Notes: generated by a model not told the origin, from the letters alone. A DNA stretch of 7,070 nucleotides from Mucilaginibacter sp. (GCA_019235595.1 JAFAKI010000058.1:1-7070); one strand, 5' to 3'; counted from the first letter of the stretch, positions 1-5,346 are shown. Made by a program: numbers and translations.

Positions 1-182
1 TTGAATTCGGTGGTTCAGCAGACGACTTTTATGGTAACACCAAAGCTGGTTTCGAAATCACCGGAAAAATCAACCGTAAAGAATTCGGTTTAACCTGGGA
101 TGGCGTAACCGAAGCCGGTTCAGTAGTAGTTGGTGAAGATATTAAACTGACCATCAACGCACAGTTGTTGAAACAGAAATAA
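1..182 (+). CDS. YceI family protein, C-terminal end (partial)
   Basis: The reading frame is open from the window edge (first full codon at 3) to a TAA at 180-182, giving 59 residues of the C-terminus. The segment with KINRKEFGLTWDG, followed by GSVVVGEDIKLTI, matches the last strands of the YceI lipocalin-like beta-barrel, in which a (R/K)xxFGLxW motif followed by a V(G/S)(D/E)x(I/V)K strand is typical. YceI proteins are generally exported or periplasmic and bind long lipophilic molecules such as polyprenoids. The signal peptide and the rest of the barrel lie outside the window, so location and ligand cannot be judged here. The gene is followed by a 7-bp word repeat and a strong hairpin terminator, so it probably ends its transcription unit. 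The family call is confident; the exact role is unknown. Confidence 0.88.
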   Translation, partial: EFGGSADDFYGNTKAGFEITGKINRKEFGLTWDGVTEAGSVVVGEDIKLTINAQLLKQK

Positions 183-186
183 TTTG

Positions 187-220
187 ATTTCGAATTTCGG
201 AATTACGATTTCGGATTTCT
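187..220. repeat. Degenerate 7-bp tandem word array (ATTTCGG)
   Basis: Just after the YceI stop codon the sequence falls into consecutive 7-bp words: ATTTCGA (187-193), ATTTCGG (194-200), AATTACG (201-207), ATTTCGG (208-214) and the start of another (215-220). No complementary second arm follows; a conventional terminator hairpin begins at 223. It resembles one arm of the word-repeat hairpins found in three other gaps of this window. The periodicity is seen directly; any function is unknown. Confidence 0.7.
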
Positions 221-222
221 CT

Positions 223-266
223 AAAAAGAACGGGCGATTTGCGAAAGCAAGTGGCCTGTTCTTTTT
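223..266. terminator. Hairpin terminator with GNRA-capped inner stem
   Basis: The left arm AAAAAGAACGGGC (223-235) pairs with GCCTGTTCTTTTT (254-266) over 13 positions with one G-T wobble. Inside it, TTGC (239-242) and GCAA (247-250) close a GAAA tetraloop of the GNRA type. The A-run and T-run flanking the stem make it a plausible intrinsic terminator on either strand. On the plus strand it ends the YceI transcript, and it sits only 15 bp before the -7 element of the next gene. Confidence 0.85.
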
Positions 267-281
267 AACGCTATCAGAAAG

Positions 282-289
282 TATATTTG
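282..289 (+). promoter_or_regulatory. Bacteroidetes -7 promoter element (TATATTTG)
   Basis: TATATTTG is a perfect match to the Bacteroidetes housekeeping -7 consensus TAnnTTTG. It lies 9 bp before the ATG at 299, so the transcript would have a very short leader. No clear TTG -33 element is visible at the usual distance, where the terminator T-run lies instead. Confidence 0.6.
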
Positions 290-298
290 TAAATCATT

Positions 299-919
299 AT
301 GCTTATAAAGATCTATCCTGAAAACCCTAACCCTAAAGCAATTGAACAAGTAGCCGATGTGCTCCGCCGTGGCGGACTCATCATCTACCCTACTGACACC
401 GTTTACGGCTTGGGTTGCGATATTACCAACCAGAAGGCAATCGAAAAGATATGCCAGATCAGGCGCATCAAACCAGAAAAAGCCAACTTCTCGTTTATTT
501 GCTATGACCTGAGCCATATTTCCGATTATATTAAGCCAATTGATAACGCCACTTTCCGTGTACTCAAAAAGGCGCTACCAGGGCCGTTTACATTCATTTT
601 CAATGCGAGTCATAATGTACCCAAACTTTTAAGTTCTAATAAAAAAACAGTGGGTATCCGTGTGCCGGATAATAACATAGCACGTGAAATTGTGAGAGCG
701 CTTGGCAATCCTATCCTTTCAACCTCCATTCACGATGACGACGACATCATGGAATATTCTACCGATCCTGAACTAATCGAAGAAAAATATGAAGATCAAG
801 TCGATATCGTAATTGACGGTGGTTATGGTGGTAATATACCGTCCACCATTGTGGATTGCACGCAAGGTGAGTTTGAGATTGTTCGTGAAGGTAAGGGGGA
901 ATTGGAGTTGTATTTGTGA
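299..919 (+). CDS. Sua5/YciO/YrdC-family protein, YciO-like (annotated as L-threonylcarbamoyladenylate synthase)
   Basis: This 206-residue single-domain protein has the YrdC fold motifs in order: PTDTVYGLG (31-39), PGPFTFI (94-100), TVGIRVP (117-123), PILSTSI (138-144), PSTIVD (181-186) and REGKG near 196-200. The family makes threonylcarbamoyl-AMP from threonine, bicarbonate and ATP for the t6A37 modification of tRNAs. The detail points to the YciO branch rather than true TsaC/Sua5. The KxR motif, a key tRNA/substrate-binding pair in E. coli TsaC (KQRP), aligns here with RIKP (56-59), and the usual STSAN ends as STSIH. The start fits E. coli YciO, which also begins a few residues before an HPDNP-like segment. 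The ATG at 299 follows a -7 element closely, and no Shine-Dalgarno is present. Family is certain; whether it is the cell's t6A enzyme is open. Confidence 0.9.
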   Translation: MLIKIYPENPNPKAIEQVADVLRRGGLIIYPTDTVYGLGCDITNQKAIEKICQIRRIKPEKANFSFICYDLSHISDYIKPIDNATFRVLKKALPGPFTFIFNASHNVPKLLSSNKKTVGIRVPDNNIAREIVRALGNPILSTSIHDDDDIMEYSTDPELIEEKYEDQVDIVIDGGYGGNIPSTIVDCTQGEFEIVREGKGELELYL

Positions 920-946
920 TTTTTGTTATTTTAGGAACTCGTACAA

Positions 947-1243
947 ATGATTAAAAAACAACTATCAAGCCACCTAATTGCAGAAAAAATAGTTATCGTC
1001 ATAGCCTTGATAATTATTATATTCTTTTTGATATCGATTCCAGAAATTCCAGCAATATTTCCACTTATAGCATTGGTATTCGTTGTTTTTGGAATTTATA
1101 CCATATATTTTGTTGTTAGCAATATTTCATATGACGATTCATACATCTACATTAAGAGTAGAAAGCAAAATAAGGCAGTTGAATTAAAAAGAATTATACA
1201 AGTTAAACTTACCCCATTTAAAGGAAGTTGGAGACAGCAGTAG
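947..1243 (+). CDS. Small two-TM membrane protein, apparently truncated by an in-frame TAG
   Basis: The ATG at 947 lies 27 bp after the preceding stop and opens a 98-residue frame ending at TAG 1241-1243. Two hydrophobic helices are visible at about residues 15-31 (rich in I, V, L) and 35-57. They are followed by a soluble part with DDSYIYIKSRKQ and VELKRIIQVKLT, which resembles the first strands of a bacterial PH-like domain as found in short Bacteroidetes membrane proteins. The domain is incomplete at the TAG, and the same frame continues beyond it for 49 codons of matching character. The gene is clearly more AT-rich than its neighbours, which may indicate acquisition. It could be co-transcribed with the upstream gene. 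The product is not recognised beyond this, and function is unknown. Confidence 0.6.
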   Translation: MIKKQLSSHLIAEKIVIVIALIIIIFFLISIPEIPAIFPLIALVFVVFGIYTIYFVVSNISYDDSYIYIKSRKQNKAVELKRIIQVKLTPFKGSWRQQ

Positions 1244-1393
1244 AAAATAAAATACCTTGAAGATGGCAAGGAAGAAAGTGTATTTTTCTATTTAAAATAT
1301 GGCCTAATTTCATTAAGACCCTTTATAAAAGCTGTTAAAAGTCAAAACCCTTCTGTCGATTGCGTATATATTACTTTAGACGTCGATTTTTAA
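1244..1393 (+). pseudogene. Orphaned 3' part of the 947 gene, same frame after the TAG
   Basis: Directly after TAG 1241-1243 the same frame stays open for 49 codons to TAA 1391-1393. It encodes KIKYLEDGKEESVFFYLKYG and then a segment ending in ITLDVDF. This reads as the missing strands and C-terminal helix of the PH-like domain begun upstream, so the ancestral protein was probably about 148 residues. A single base change explains the break: CAG to TAG would extend the CAG CAG before it, and TGG to TAG is equally possible. No frameshift is needed. No good start codon lies early in this segment, so it is probably not translated alone. A sequencing error or stop readthrough are the alternatives to a true nonsense mutation. 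Confidence 0.65.
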
Positions 1394-1397
1394 TTAA

Positions 1398-2168
1398 TCA
1401 CCCCCTTATCCTCTTCACAAACTCTGGTATCTTCTCCAAATAATTCTCATTCGCCAAAAACCTCACAAATGCGCTGCCCACTATAGCACCGCGGGCGTAT
1501 TCGCATGCCTTGCTAAAAGTTTCGTTATTGGTAATGCCAAAACCGATAATCGCCGGGTTCTTTAGTTGCATTGCTTTAACGCGTTTGTAGTAATCCTCGA
1601 TAGCGGTGGACAGCTGCAGGTTTTTTCCTGTAATTGATGAAGATGACAACAGATAAATAAAGCTGTTGGACAGGTCATCGATCTTGCGGATACGCTCCTC
1701 CGAGGTTTGCGGTGTAACCAGGAAAATATTACTCAAGCCATTATCGATAAAATGTTTGGCGTATAATGTTTCATACTCATACATTGGCAGGTCTGGAGCA
1801 ATTATGCCATCTACGCCTACTTCAGCCGCTTTTTTACAGAACCGTTCAATTCCATATTGAACGATAGGGTTCACATAGCCCATTAAAAGGATAGGTATAC
1901 TGACACGTTTGCGCAGGTCCTTCAATTCTTCGAACAACTGGTTCAGGTTCATGCCATTCGCCAGTGCCTTTTCCGAACTGTGTTGAACGGTAGGTCCATC
2001 AGCAACCGGGTCAGAATACGGGAAACCTATTTCCAGGAAATCTACGCCGGCTTTTTCCAATGCCTCGGCAATATCAACCGTCGTATTCAGTTCGGGATAG
2101 CCGGCTGTGAAGTAAATGGATAACAGATTATCTTTTTTTGATTCGAAGAGTTTGTTTAGTCGGTTCAT
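1398..2168 (-). CDS. trpA: Tryptophan synthase alpha subunit
   Basis: TrpA cleaves indole-3-glycerol phosphate to indole and glyceraldehyde 3-phosphate in the cytoplasm and channels indole to TrpB. The 256-residue protein is near the usual length for this TIM barrel. The catalytic glutamate is E46 (in FLEIGFPYSDP) and the catalytic aspartate D57 (in VADGPT). The phosphate-binding parts are GFGI (209-212) and GAIVGSAFV (227-235). The loop-6 segment reads YLLSSSSITG (172-181) where enterobacterial enzymes have SRAGVTG, a variant common in Bacteroidetes. It is the last gene of the operon, 75 bp after trpB across a word-repeat hairpin. It ends four bases from the convergent broken gene at 1393, with no obvious terminator between them. 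Confidence 0.97.
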   Translation of the reverse strand: MNRLNKLFESKKDNLLSIYFTAGYPELNTTVDIAEALEKAGVDFLEIGFPYSDPVADGPTVQHSSEKALANGMNLNQLFEELKDLRKRVSIPILLMGYVNPIVQYGIERFCKKAAEVGVDGIIAPDLPMYEYETLYAKHFIDNGLSNIFLVTPQTSEERIRKIDDLSNSFIYLLSSSSITGKNLQLSTAIEDYYKRVKAMQLKNPAIIGFGITNNETFSKACEYARGAIVGSAFVRFLANENYLEKIPEFVKRIRG

Positions 2169-2171
2169 TAA

Positions 2172-2243
2172 TAGTTCATGGTTGATGGATCATGGTTCAT
2201 GGTTGCAGTTTTCTATGAACTATCAACTATGAACCATGAACTA
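2172..2243. repeat. Word-repeat hairpin (7-bp words) between trpB and trpA
   Basis: The left arm is five 7-bp words: GTTCATG (2174-2180), GTTGATG, GATCATG, GTTCATG and GTTGCAG (ending 2208). The right arm is CTATGAA (2213-2219), CTATCAA, CTATGAA, CCATGAA and CTA (ending 2243). The outer ends form a perfect 12-bp inverted repeat (2172-2183 with 2232-2243), and the inner words pair imperfectly. The element touches the trpB stop codon on one side and lies three bases from the trpA ATG on the other, so the trp transcript would carry a hairpin between these genes. A role in differential expression or mRNA stability is only inferred. Confidence 0.85.
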
Positions 2244-3425
2244 CTAAAAATTAAAATACTTTATATATGTGTTCAAGTCCTTATCCCCACGGCCCGAAAT
2301 GCAGATCACCACATTATCATCCATTTTAAAGGTCATCTTTTCTAAATACGCCAAAGCATGAGCCGTTTCAATAGCCGGGATTATGCCTTCCAGTTGTGAG
2401 CAAAGCAAACCTGCCTGCAAAGCTTCATCGTCGGTAATATTCACATATTTCGCACGCTGCACTTTGTATAAATGCGCATGCTGCGGACCAATGCCCGGAT
2501 AATCCAAGCCTGCTGAGATCGAATAAGGTTCTACGACCTGGCCGTCGTCTGTTTGCATTAATATGGTACGACTACCATGCAAAACACCTTCGCGGCCTAA
2601 GAAAGTCGTAGCTGCTGAATGTCCGCTTTCTACTCCCTGCCCAGCTGCCTCAACGGCGATCAGCTTTACCGATTCATTATCCAGAAAATGATAGAACATG
2701 CCCATCGCATTACTGCCGCCACCTACACAAGCCATTACATATTGAGGCAGTTCGTTGCCGGTATGTTCCAGCAATTGCTTTTTTGTTTCTAATGAAATGA
2801 TTGATTGGAATTGGGCCACCATTTCAGGGTAAGGATATGGCCCAACAACCGAGCCTATGATGTAATGCGTATCAACCGGGTTATTGATCCAGTCGCGCAT
2901 GGCCTCGTTGGTAGCATCCTTAAGTGTTTTACTGCCTGAGGTAGCCGGAACCACCTTTGCACCCAGCATTTTCATACGTGAAACATTTGGTGCCTGGCGC
3001 TCCATATCCACTTCACCCATGTATACTACGCATTCAATGCCCATCAAAGCGCAAACCGTAGCGGTAGCCACACCGTGCTGACCTGCGCCTGTTTCAGCGA
3101 TGATCCGTTTTTTTCCAAGACGACGTGCCAGCAAAATCTGCCCAACAGCATTATTGATTTTATGCGAACCCGTATGGTTCAGGTCCTCCCGCTTGAAAAA
3201 TATATTAGCGCCGTATTTTTCAGAATACCTTTTTGCCGGATACAGTGGCGAAGGCCGGCCTACATAATCCCTCAAAAGCTGTTCAAATTCAGCTTTAAAA
3301 CCGGGATCGTTGAGTATCTGGGTATATTGCTGTCTTAGTTCTTCCACGTTGGGGTAAAGCATTTCGGGGATATATGCTCCGCCAAAATCGCCGTAATACC
3401 CGTGTTCGTTAACTCCGTATTTCAT
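2244..3425 (-). CDS. trpB: Tryptophan synthase beta subunit
   Basis: TrpB is the PLP enzyme that joins indole and serine to give tryptophan, in an alpha2-beta2 complex with TrpA. The protein is 393 residues, the usual length of the TrpB1 type. The PLP Schiff-base lysine is K89 in NHTGSHKINN, the catalytic glutamate is E111 in AETGAGQHG, and the PLP phosphate loop is GGGSNA (235-240). GRPSPLY near 56-62 and SGRGDKD near the C-terminus are also typical. The ATG overlaps the trpF stop as ATGA, four bases shared, which suggests translational coupling and supports this start. The stop is TAG, with a second TAG in frame directly after it. Confidence 0.98.
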   Translation of the reverse strand: MKYGVNEHGYYGDFGGAYIPEMLYPNVEELRQQYTQILNDPGFKAEFEQLLRDYVGRPSPLYPAKRYSEKYGANIFFKREDLNHTGSHKINNAVGQILLARRLGKKRIIAETGAGQHGVATATVCALMGIECVVYMGEVDMERQAPNVSRMKMLGAKVVPATSGSKTLKDATNEAMRDWINNPVDTHYIIGSVVGPYPYPEMVAQFQSIISLETKKQLLEHTGNELPQYVMACVGGGSNAMGMFYHFLDNESVKLIAVEAAGQGVESGHSAATTFLGREGVLHGSRTILMQTDDGQVVEPYSISAGLDYPGIGPQHAHLYKVQRAKYVNITDDEALQAGLLCSQLEGIIPAIETAHALAYLEKMTFKMDDNVVICISGRGDKDLNTYIKYFNF

Positions 3426-4036
3426 CGTAATAGTTCGAATGCGTTTTTTAATTTTTCAATATCTTTTAACCCTGGCCCAATCTCAAAGCGGCTGTTCAGG
3501 TCAACCCCATAAAATTGCGGGTGCTTGATCGATTTTACTTCTCCCAGATTATCCAGGCTCAGTCCCCCGCTTAAAAAGAAAGGGATATCCAGTTTATACT
3601 TATCCAGCAGCGACCAGTCAAAGCTCTTGCCCGAGCCGCCATGCTTATCAGTCTTTGTATCGAACAGGAAAAAGTCTACACTGTCAACATATTGATTCAA
3701 TCTTTCAAAATCAAAATCCTGGTCAATACTAAATGCCTTTAGCACAGTTACTTTCCCTTTAAACTCGGCGCAAAACGCAGGGCCTTCGTTTCCATGCAAC
3801 TGAATCACATCAAAATGATATTTATCGATCAGCTGATGTATATTTTCAGCCGTTTCATTCACAAAAACGGCGGTCTTGCCAATGCCCTCTGGAACTCCTG
3901 CCAATGTTTCATCATCCAATTCAGCGGCAAAACGCGGCGAAGGAGCATAGCAGATAAACCCTACATAATCGGGGTTTAATGCGGTAACGTCTTCAATATT
4001 AGCGCGGTGTTTTAGTCCGCAAATCTTTATTTGCAT
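3422..4036 (-). CDS. trpF: Phosphoribosylanthranilate isomerase
   Basis: TrpF carries out the Amadori rearrangement of N-(5'-phosphoribosyl)anthranilate to CdRP, the step after TrpD. The 204-residue TIM barrel begins with KICGL, giving the general base C6. The general acid is D126 in FFLFDTKTD, followed by the GGSGKSFDW phosphate-loop segment (133-141). FFLSGGL (154-159) and GVDLNSRFE near 177-185 are the remaining family motifs, the last in its Bacteroidetes form. Its ATG overlaps the trpD stop by one base (TAATG) and its TGA overlaps the trpB start by four, so it lies in a tightly coupled operon. It is a stand-alone enzyme and is not fused to TrpC, which is not encoded next to it. Confidence 0.97.
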   Translation of the reverse strand: MQIKICGLKHRANIEDVTALNPDYVGFICYAPSPRFAAELDDETLAGVPEGIGKTAVFVNETAENIHQLIDKYHFDVIQLHGNEGPAFCAEFKGKVTVLKAFSIDQDFDFERLNQYVDSVDFFLFDTKTDKHGGSGKSFDWSLLDKYKLDIPFFLSGGLSLDNLGEVKSIKHPQFYGVDLNSRFEIGPGLKDIEKLKNAFELLR

Positions 4037-5028
4037 TAGTTGCTGCTGATTAATGTTTTAAAACTGGTTAATGCGTTCTTGCTTAACAAAGCTTCATCAG
4101 CCTCATAAAAGCAATCACCAAATGTTTTTTCAGGATGAATGGTTTTGATAGCCAAAGCCGCATTGCAAACCACCACATTATTCTGGGCGGTGGTGCCGTC
4201 ACCATTCAGTACACTCATAAATATATCCGCTGATTCTTTTACAGTACTTCCCCCTCCTATTTCTGCAGGATCAAGCTTTTCAAAACCCAAATTCTCAATG
4301 CTATTGATTTTTTCGCCCTCGGCAGAAAAGGTTTTAAAGTCGCCGGTTAGTGATACCTCGTCATAACCATCCAAAGCATTCAGAATAGTATATTTTACAT
4401 CTGATTTTTGATACAGATAAGCATATATTCGGGCCAATTCCAGGTTAAACACCCCCACCATCTGGTTTTTCGGCTTTGCCGGATTTACCATCGGCCCAAG
4501 CATATTGAAAAAGGTTTTAACGCCCAATTCTCTGCGTATCGGAGCAACCGTTTTCATTGCGGGATGGAACAATGGTGCGTGCAAAAAGCAGATATTGGAT
4601 TTATCTAAGCTCCTATTCAGCTTATCGCTTTCATTTGTAAACTGGTAACCCAAAAACTCCATCACATTGGATGAACCGCAACCAGATGATACCCCATAGT
4701 TGCCGTGCTTGGCCACTTTATAACCAGCACCAGCCACAACAAACGACGCAAGGGTCGATATATTAAAGGTATCTTTCCCGTCTCCCCCGGTACCGCAAAG
4801 ATCAATCAGTTCATCTGTTTCCAGGTTGGCTGGCAAACATAGGTCAAGCATCGCATCTCTGAATCCTTCCAATTCATCCACAGTGATGCTACGCATACAA
4901 TAGGCTGTCATAAATGCCGCCATTTGCGAGTTATTATATTTTCCCTGCGCGATATTGGTCAAAATTTCTTTCGACTGCTCGCGGGTAAATGTTTTATGCT
5001 CAAATAAATAGTTTAATATCGCTTTCAT
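4036..5028 (-). CDS. trpD: Anthranilate phosphoribosyltransferase
   Basis: TrpD transfers the phosphoribosyl group of PRPP to anthranilate. With the ATG at 5028 it has 330 residues, typical for the family. The helical N-terminal domain (about 1-70) precedes the PRPP-binding signature GTGGDGKDTFNIST (79-92) and KHGN (107-110). The next residues read YGVSSGCGSSNV where many enzymes have RSVSSKSGSADV, a change usual in this phylum. The frame stays open upstream to a TTG at 5064, but that would add 12 residues encoded by the attenuator hairpin and its T-run, while MKAILNYLFEHKTFTREQ is a normal family N-terminus. It is the first enzyme gene of the operon, controlled by the trpL attenuator, and overlaps trpF by one base. 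Confidence 0.97.
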   Translation of the reverse strand: MKAILNYLFEHKTFTREQSKEILTNIAQGKYNNSQMAAFMTAYCMRSITVDELEGFRDAMLDLCLPANLETDELIDLCGTGGDGKDTFNISTLASFVVAGAGYKVAKHGNYGVSSGCGSSNVMEFLGYQFTNESDKLNRSLDKSNICFLHAPLFHPAMKTVAPIRRELGVKTFFNMLGPMVNPAKPKNQMVGVFNLELARIYAYLYQKSDVKYTILNALDGYDEVSLTGDFKTFSAEGEKINSIENLGFEKLDPAEIGGGSTVKESADIFMSVLNGDGTTAQNNVVVCNAALAIKTIHPEKTFGDCFYEADEALLSKNALTSFKTLISSN

Positions 5029-5041
5029 GCTAATAGCTAAT

Positions 5042-5068
5042 AAAAAAGGGTTGCCTTGTGGCAACCCT
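5042..5068 (-). terminator. trp attenuator: intrinsic terminator (3:4 hairpin) before trpD
   Basis: On the minus strand AGGGTTGCC (5068-5060), loop ACAA, and GGCAACCCT (5055-5047) form a perfect 9-bp GC-rich stem followed at once by a T-run ending at 5042. It lies between the leader peptide and the trpD ATG at 5028, in the sense direction of the operon, so if it worked constitutively trpD-F-B-A would be silent. This position is the hallmark of an attenuator. Its left arm can also pair with GGCAGTCCC (5105-5097) to form an antiterminator. Confidence 0.92.
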
Positions 5069-5126
5069 CTTGTAAATATTATTTTTAAACAAACACGGGA
5101 CTGCCTTACGATTACTCGTTAAGCCA
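5060..5126 (-). promoter_or_regulatory. trp leader alternative structures (1:2 pause hairpin and 2:3 antiterminator)
   Basis: Hairpin 1:2: the third Trp codon and CTT (5126-5121) plus ACGA (5119-5116) pair with TCGTAAGGCA (5111-5102), with one G-G mismatch and one bulged A. Its GTAA loop contains the leader stop codon TAA. Antiterminator 2:3: GGCAG (5105-5101) and CCC (5099-5097) pair with GGGTTGCC (5067-5060), giving eight pairs with one wobble and one bulge. GGCA is shared, so the two structures exclude each other. A ribosome stalled on the Trp codons would free segment 2 and favour 2:3. One that reaches the stop codon would cover segment 2 and let the terminator form. The pairings are read from sequence; the mechanism is inferred from E. 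coli trpL. Confidence 0.82.
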
Positions 5127-5156
5127 CCACCAATTGTTGTTTAATACTTTGTTCAT
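5112..5156 (-). CDS. trpL: trp operon leader peptide, MNKVLNNNWWWLNE
   Basis: A 14-codon frame from ATG (5156-5154) to TAA (5114-5112) encodes MNKVLNNNWWWLNE, with three consecutive TGG codons at 5132-5124. Such a run is very unlikely by chance directly between a promoter and a terminator before trp genes. The peptide acts as a sensor of charged tRNA-Trp: ribosome position on these codons decides between antiterminator and terminator downstream. The stop codon lies in the loop of the 1:2 hairpin, much as in the enterobacterial trp leader. No Shine-Dalgarno is seen, and the predicted transcript start is only several bases before the ATG. The peptide itself probably has no further function. It is too short for routine gene finders. 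Confidence 0.92.
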   Translation of the reverse strand: MNKVLNNNWWWLNE

Positions 5157-5168
5157 GATCTTGTGCGA

Positions 5169-5199
5169 CAAATATGGAAATAGTTTTTTCTAAAAGCAA
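5169..5199 (-). promoter_or_regulatory. trp operon promoter
   Basis: On the minus strand a TTG (5199-5197) stands 20 bases before CATATTTG (5176-5169), which matches the Bacteroidetes -7 consensus TAnnTTTG at all but its first base. The spacing is within the usual range for the -33/-7 pair. The start of transcription would fall around 5163, just before the trpL ATG at 5156, giving a leader RNA of about 120 bases up to the terminator T-run. Confidence 0.72.
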
Positions 5200-5208
5200 G
5201 GGGAATTA

Positions 5209-5216
5209 TATTTTTG
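5209..5216 (+). promoter_or_regulatory. Candidate -7 element for the potassium channel gene
   Basis: TATTTTTG fits TAnnTTTG on the plus strand, back to back with the trp promoter. No TTG -33 element lies at the expected distance. If it is used, the mRNA leader would be about 125 bases and consist almost entirely of the word-repeat hairpin that follows. It is a weak call, since the motif is short in AT-rich DNA. Confidence 0.35.
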
Positions 5217-5342
5217 GTTGATTATGTTGATTAGGTTAAGTGGTTAATTAAGTTAAGTGGTTGATTGAGGTATGAATCATTCAACCACTTAACTTAATCA
5301 ACTTAATCCAACTCAATCAACTCAATCCAACTTAATCAACCC
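5216..5342. repeat. Word-repeat hairpin (8-10-bp words) before the potassium channel gene
   Basis: The left arm (5216-5267) is six words of 8-9 bp such as GGTTGATTA, TGTTGATTA, GGTTAAGT and GGTTAATTA. The right arm (5282-5342) is their complement in words of 8-10 bp such as CAACCACTT, AACTTAAT, CAACTTAAT and CCAACTCAAT. The centre is a perfect 18-bp inverted repeat, 5247-5264 with 5281-5298, around a 16-base loop, and the outer words pair imperfectly. The element fills the gap up to four bases before the channel ATG at 5347, so it would form a hairpin in the 5' leader of that mRNA. Together with trpL and the promoters it accounts for the stretch between trpD and the channel gene. Confidence 0.88.
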
Positions 5343-5346
5343 ACAA

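Noticed and set aside
221..517. 98-codon minus-strand ORF
   Set aside because: It is antisense to the YciO-like gene and covers the terminator hairpin; no family resemblance and a convincing gene lies on the other strand.
1666..1860. 64-codon plus-strand ORF inside trpA
   Set aside because: Antisense shadow of a certain trpA gene, with no recognisable domain.
2172..2243. Miniature transposon (MITE) with terminal inverted repeats
   Set aside because: No target-site duplication is seen, and the comparable elements elsewhere in the window have unrelated sequences, which does not fit copies of one mobile element.
2884..3338. Two overlapping plus-strand ORFs inside trpB (2884-3081 and 3075-3338)
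   Set aside because: Both are antisense to conserved trpB codons and show no protein-like features of their own.
3794..3979. Plus-strand ORF inside trpF
   Set aside because: Antisense shadow of trpF.
4139..4608. Two plus-strand ORFs inside trpD (4139-4366 and 4408-4608)
   Set aside because: Antisense shadows of trpD, with no promoter or family match.
5216..5342. CRISPR-like or iteron array
   Set aside because: Words are only 8-10 bp, without spacers, and reverse into their complement, so this is a hairpin of tandem words and not a CRISPR or a plasmid iteron set.
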